A DNA stretch of 15,690 nucleotides. Source: Bacteroidales bacterium (GTDB lineage Bacteria > Bacteroidota > Bacteroidia > Bacteroidales > UBA7960). Below the pieces are notes generated by a model. The model saw nothing but the letters and a program-made list of their open reading frames with translations, was not told where the DNA came from and ran no database searches. This document shows, in pieces, positions 13,922 through 15,690 of this stretch. The first letter of the stretch is position 1. Every line of letters begins with the position of its first letter. A program made the translations under genes and the position numbers. The DNA lies in contig SKTA01000190.1 in the NCBI GenBank assembly GCA_007122745.1, positions 1-15,690 of the forward strand, written 5' to 3'.

Positions 13922-14851
13922 ATGGCAAGAACAACTTATAACGAATTACTGGATGCCGGTGTACATTTTGGCCACCTTAAACGGAAGTGGAACCCCAACA
14001 TGTCGCCGTACATCTTTATGGAACGCAACGGCATCCATATCATCGACCTCAACAAAACCATCACCAAGATTGAAGAGGCAGCCAACGCGCTAAAGCAGAT
14101 CGCCAAATCAGGAAAAAAAATCCTTTTTGTTGCCACCAAAAAGCAGGCTAAAGACACTGTTGCCGAGCTGATCAAGCCCATCAACATGCCTTACGTAACT
14201 GAAAGGTGGCCCGGTGGTATGCTTACCAATTTTGCTACCATCCGCAAGGCGGTGAAGAAAATGGGAGCTATTGACAAAATGTCTACAGACGGCACATTTG
14301 ACAATATGTCCAAACGTGAGCGCCTTCAGGTGATGCGTGAACGCGCCAAACTTGAAAAGCTGCTCGGCAGCATTTCAGATCTAAACAGGCTTCCCGCTGC
14401 CGTTTTTGTGGTCGATATTTGTAAAGAACACATCGCAATAGCAGAGGCCAAAAAGCTTAACATCCCAACATTTGCAATCGTTGATACCAACGCAAATCCA
14501 TTGGATGTTGACTTCGCGATCCCTGCAAATGATGACGCATCAAAATCAATTCATATCATCGTTAAACTGATGGTTGAAGCCGTTGAGGAGGGTCTTGCAG
14601 AACGCAAAATGGCCAAAGACAAGGCTGCTGAAGAGGAAGAGGAAAAAGAAATGGAAGAGCAAAAAGAAAGAAAGCGACTGCAGGCCATCGATAAAGCTGA
14701 CGATGAAGACCTGACCGAAGATGAGCTGGCTGTAAAGAAAGCACGACTGGCAAAAAAAACCAAGATGGATCAGGATGATGTCTCAGAAGGAAGAGGAGGT
14801 AAGCCGGGTGCTAAAAGACCCGGAGGTAAACGGCCTCGCAAACAGCAATAG
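13922..14851 (+). CDS. rpsB: Small-subunit ribosomal protein uS2 with a charged C-terminal extension
   Basis: S2 is a late-binding 30S protein that bridges head and body and recruits bS1 in many bacteria. The N-terminal core is canonical: YNELLDAGVHFGHLKRKWNP, HIIDLNKT, FVATKKQA, ERWPGGMLTNF and the IPTFAIVDTNANP loop. The core ends near residue 230; after it come about 80 residues of a Glu/Lys helix (EEEEKEMEEQKERKR from about 236) and a Gly/Lys/Pro/Arg tail ending KRPRKQQ. The total of 309 residues exceeds the approximately 240-260 of E. coli-type S2; tails of this kind occur in Bacteroidota. The core is intact, so the protein should be functional. tsf follows after 34 nt, the near-universal rpsB-tsf pairing. 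Confidence 0.98.
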   Translation: MARTTYNELLDAGVHFGHLKRKWNPNMSPYIFMERNGIHIIDLNKTITKIEEAANALKQIAKSGKKILFVATKKQAKDTVAELIKPINMPYVTERWPGGMLTNFATIRKAVKKMGAIDKMSTDGTFDNMSKRERLQVMRERAKLEKLLGSISDLNRLPAAVFVVDICKEHIAIAEAKKLNIPTFAIVDTNANPLDVDFAIPANDDASKSIHIIVKLMVEAVEEGLAERKMAKDKAAEEEEEKEMEEQKERKRLQAIDKADDEDLTEDELAVKKARLAKKTKMDQDDVSEGRGGKPGAKRPGGKRPRKQQ

Positions 14852-14885
14852 TAAAACAATTTGTTCAACAACAAAAAAACAAACA

Positions 14886-15690
14886 ATGTCAAAAATAACC
14901 GCAGCTGATGTTAACAAATTGCGCCAGTCGACCGGCGCCGGTATGATGGACTGCAAAAAAGCACTGGTAGAAGCAGAAGGAGATTTTGAAAAAGCAACCG
15001 ACATCCTCCGCAAAAAAGGACAAAAGCTTGCAAGCAGCAGGGCGGGAAGAGCAGCCAATGAAGGTGTAGTGCTCAGCAAAACCAATGACGCCCAAGACAA
15101 AGCGTATGCCATCATGCTCAATTGCGAAACAGACTTTGTAGCGCAAAATCAGGATGTAATCGACTTTACAGCCGCCATTCTGGATCTGGCCATAGAGAAA
15201 GGATGCGACACACTTGAATGCCTGATGTCACACGACATGAACGGCCGTACCGTAGCAGAAAGCGTAACAGATATGGTTGGGAAAACCGGAGAAAAGATGG
15301 ACCTTAGCGTTTTTGAGATGGTAAATGGCGCAAAAGCCTTTGCCTACACACACCCCGGAAACAAAATTGCTGCCATCGCCGCCTTGAACAAAACAGATGT
15401 TCAGGATGTCGACACCATTGGTAAGGATGTGGTCATGCAGATCGCTGCCATGGCACCCGTTGCCCTCAGCAAGGATGATGTAGCTCCTGATATTGTTGCC
15501 AAAGAGATTGAAATCGGAAAAGAACAAGCACAGCAGGAAGGCAAACCGGAAGAATTGCTTGAAAAAATCGCCATGGGCAAACTCAATAAGTTCTTTAAGG
15601 AAAACACACTGCTTAGCCAGGAGTTTATCAAAGAAAGCAAGACTTCTGTTGGCCAGATGCTTCAAAAAGCAGACAAAGACCTTACAGTCG
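14886..15690 (+). CDS. tsf: Translation elongation factor Ts (cut by the window end)
   Basis: EF-Ts releases GDP from EF-Tu so that it can be recharged with GTP. From ATG 14886 the frame stays open to the window edge, giving 268 codons without a stop; the usual Bacteroidota length is about 275, so only a few residues are missing. The N-terminal UBA-like domain has LRQSTGAGMMDCKKALVEA (12-30), and NCETDFVAQN (79-88) contains the TDFV motif that contacts EF-Tu. The C-terminal half has the family's TLLSQEFIKE. The 34-nt spacer after rpsB is A-rich (ACAACAAAAAAACAAACA) with no Shine-Dalgarno sequence. Confidence 0.97.
   Translation, partial: MSKITAADVNKLRQSTGAGMMDCKKALVEAEGDFEKATDILRKKGQKLASSRAGRAANEGVVLSKTNDAQDKAYAIMLNCETDFVAQNQDVIDFTAAILDLAIEKGCDTLECLMSHDMNGRTVAESVTDMVGKTGEKMDLSVFEMVNGAKAFAYTHPGNKIAAIAALNKTDVQDVDTIGKDVVMQIAAMAPVALSKDDVAPDIVAKEIEIGKEQAQQEGKPEELLEKIAMGKLNKFFKENTLLSQEFIKESKTSVGQMLQKADKDLTV

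Overview
The window comes from a member of the Bacteroidota, most likely class Bacteroidia. The evidence is a full-length SprA/Sov, the outer-membrane translocon of the type IX secretion system found only in this phylum; a DUF4105/Lnb-family membrane protein; the order ruvA-sprA and rplM-rpsI-rpsB-tsf; Bacteroidota-type promoters (TAnnTTTG with an upstream TTTG about 20 bp away); and A/C-rich leaders without Shine-Dalgarno sequences. All genes read on the + strand. I see no rRNA, tRNA, CRISPR array or classical insertion sequence.

Layout. Positions 1-284 hold the C-terminal end of a malic enzyme. At 284-724 sits a compact unit: an AT-rich gene for a four-helix-bundle protein of the S23/23S-rRNA-intervening-sequence family, bracketed by two 36-nt complementary arms made of TTTAGGG/CCCTAAA-type heptamers. 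Then come ruvA (727-1317) and, with no gap, the 2428-codon sprA (1318-8604), which has no ATG in front of its signal peptide. After a repeat-bearing spacer come a PD-(D/E)XK-like protein with a coiled coil (8862-9506), a 346-bp repeat-filled spacer, a probable lipoprotein N-acyltransferase-family protein (9853-11028), a CysH-type APS/PAPS reductase (11089-11730), a 150-bp array of octamer repeats, and an extended-SDR sugar epimerase/dehydratase (11896-12816). The window ends in a ribosomal operon, rplM-rpsI-rpsB-tsf (13045 to the right edge), preceded by a promoter, a perfect 25-bp palindrome and a hairpin at the transcript's 5' end.

How the genes relate. SprA and the Lnb-like protein both serve the cell envelope (protein export and lipoprotein maturation), but they are separate transcription units. 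The four translation genes form one operon. RuvA, CysH, the nuclease-like protein and the epimerase are single genes whose partners lie elsewhere.

Most unusual. The four-helix-bundle gene is enclosed by arms that would form a nearly unbroken 36-bp RNA stem (33 Watson-Crick pairs, 2 G-U, 1 mismatch). This recalls the intervening sequences of 23S rRNA that carry the same protein family, but here the unit lies between two protein genes. Related 7- and 8-bp repeats, G/T-rich on the left and A/C-rich on the right, fill two other spacers and stop just before start codons.
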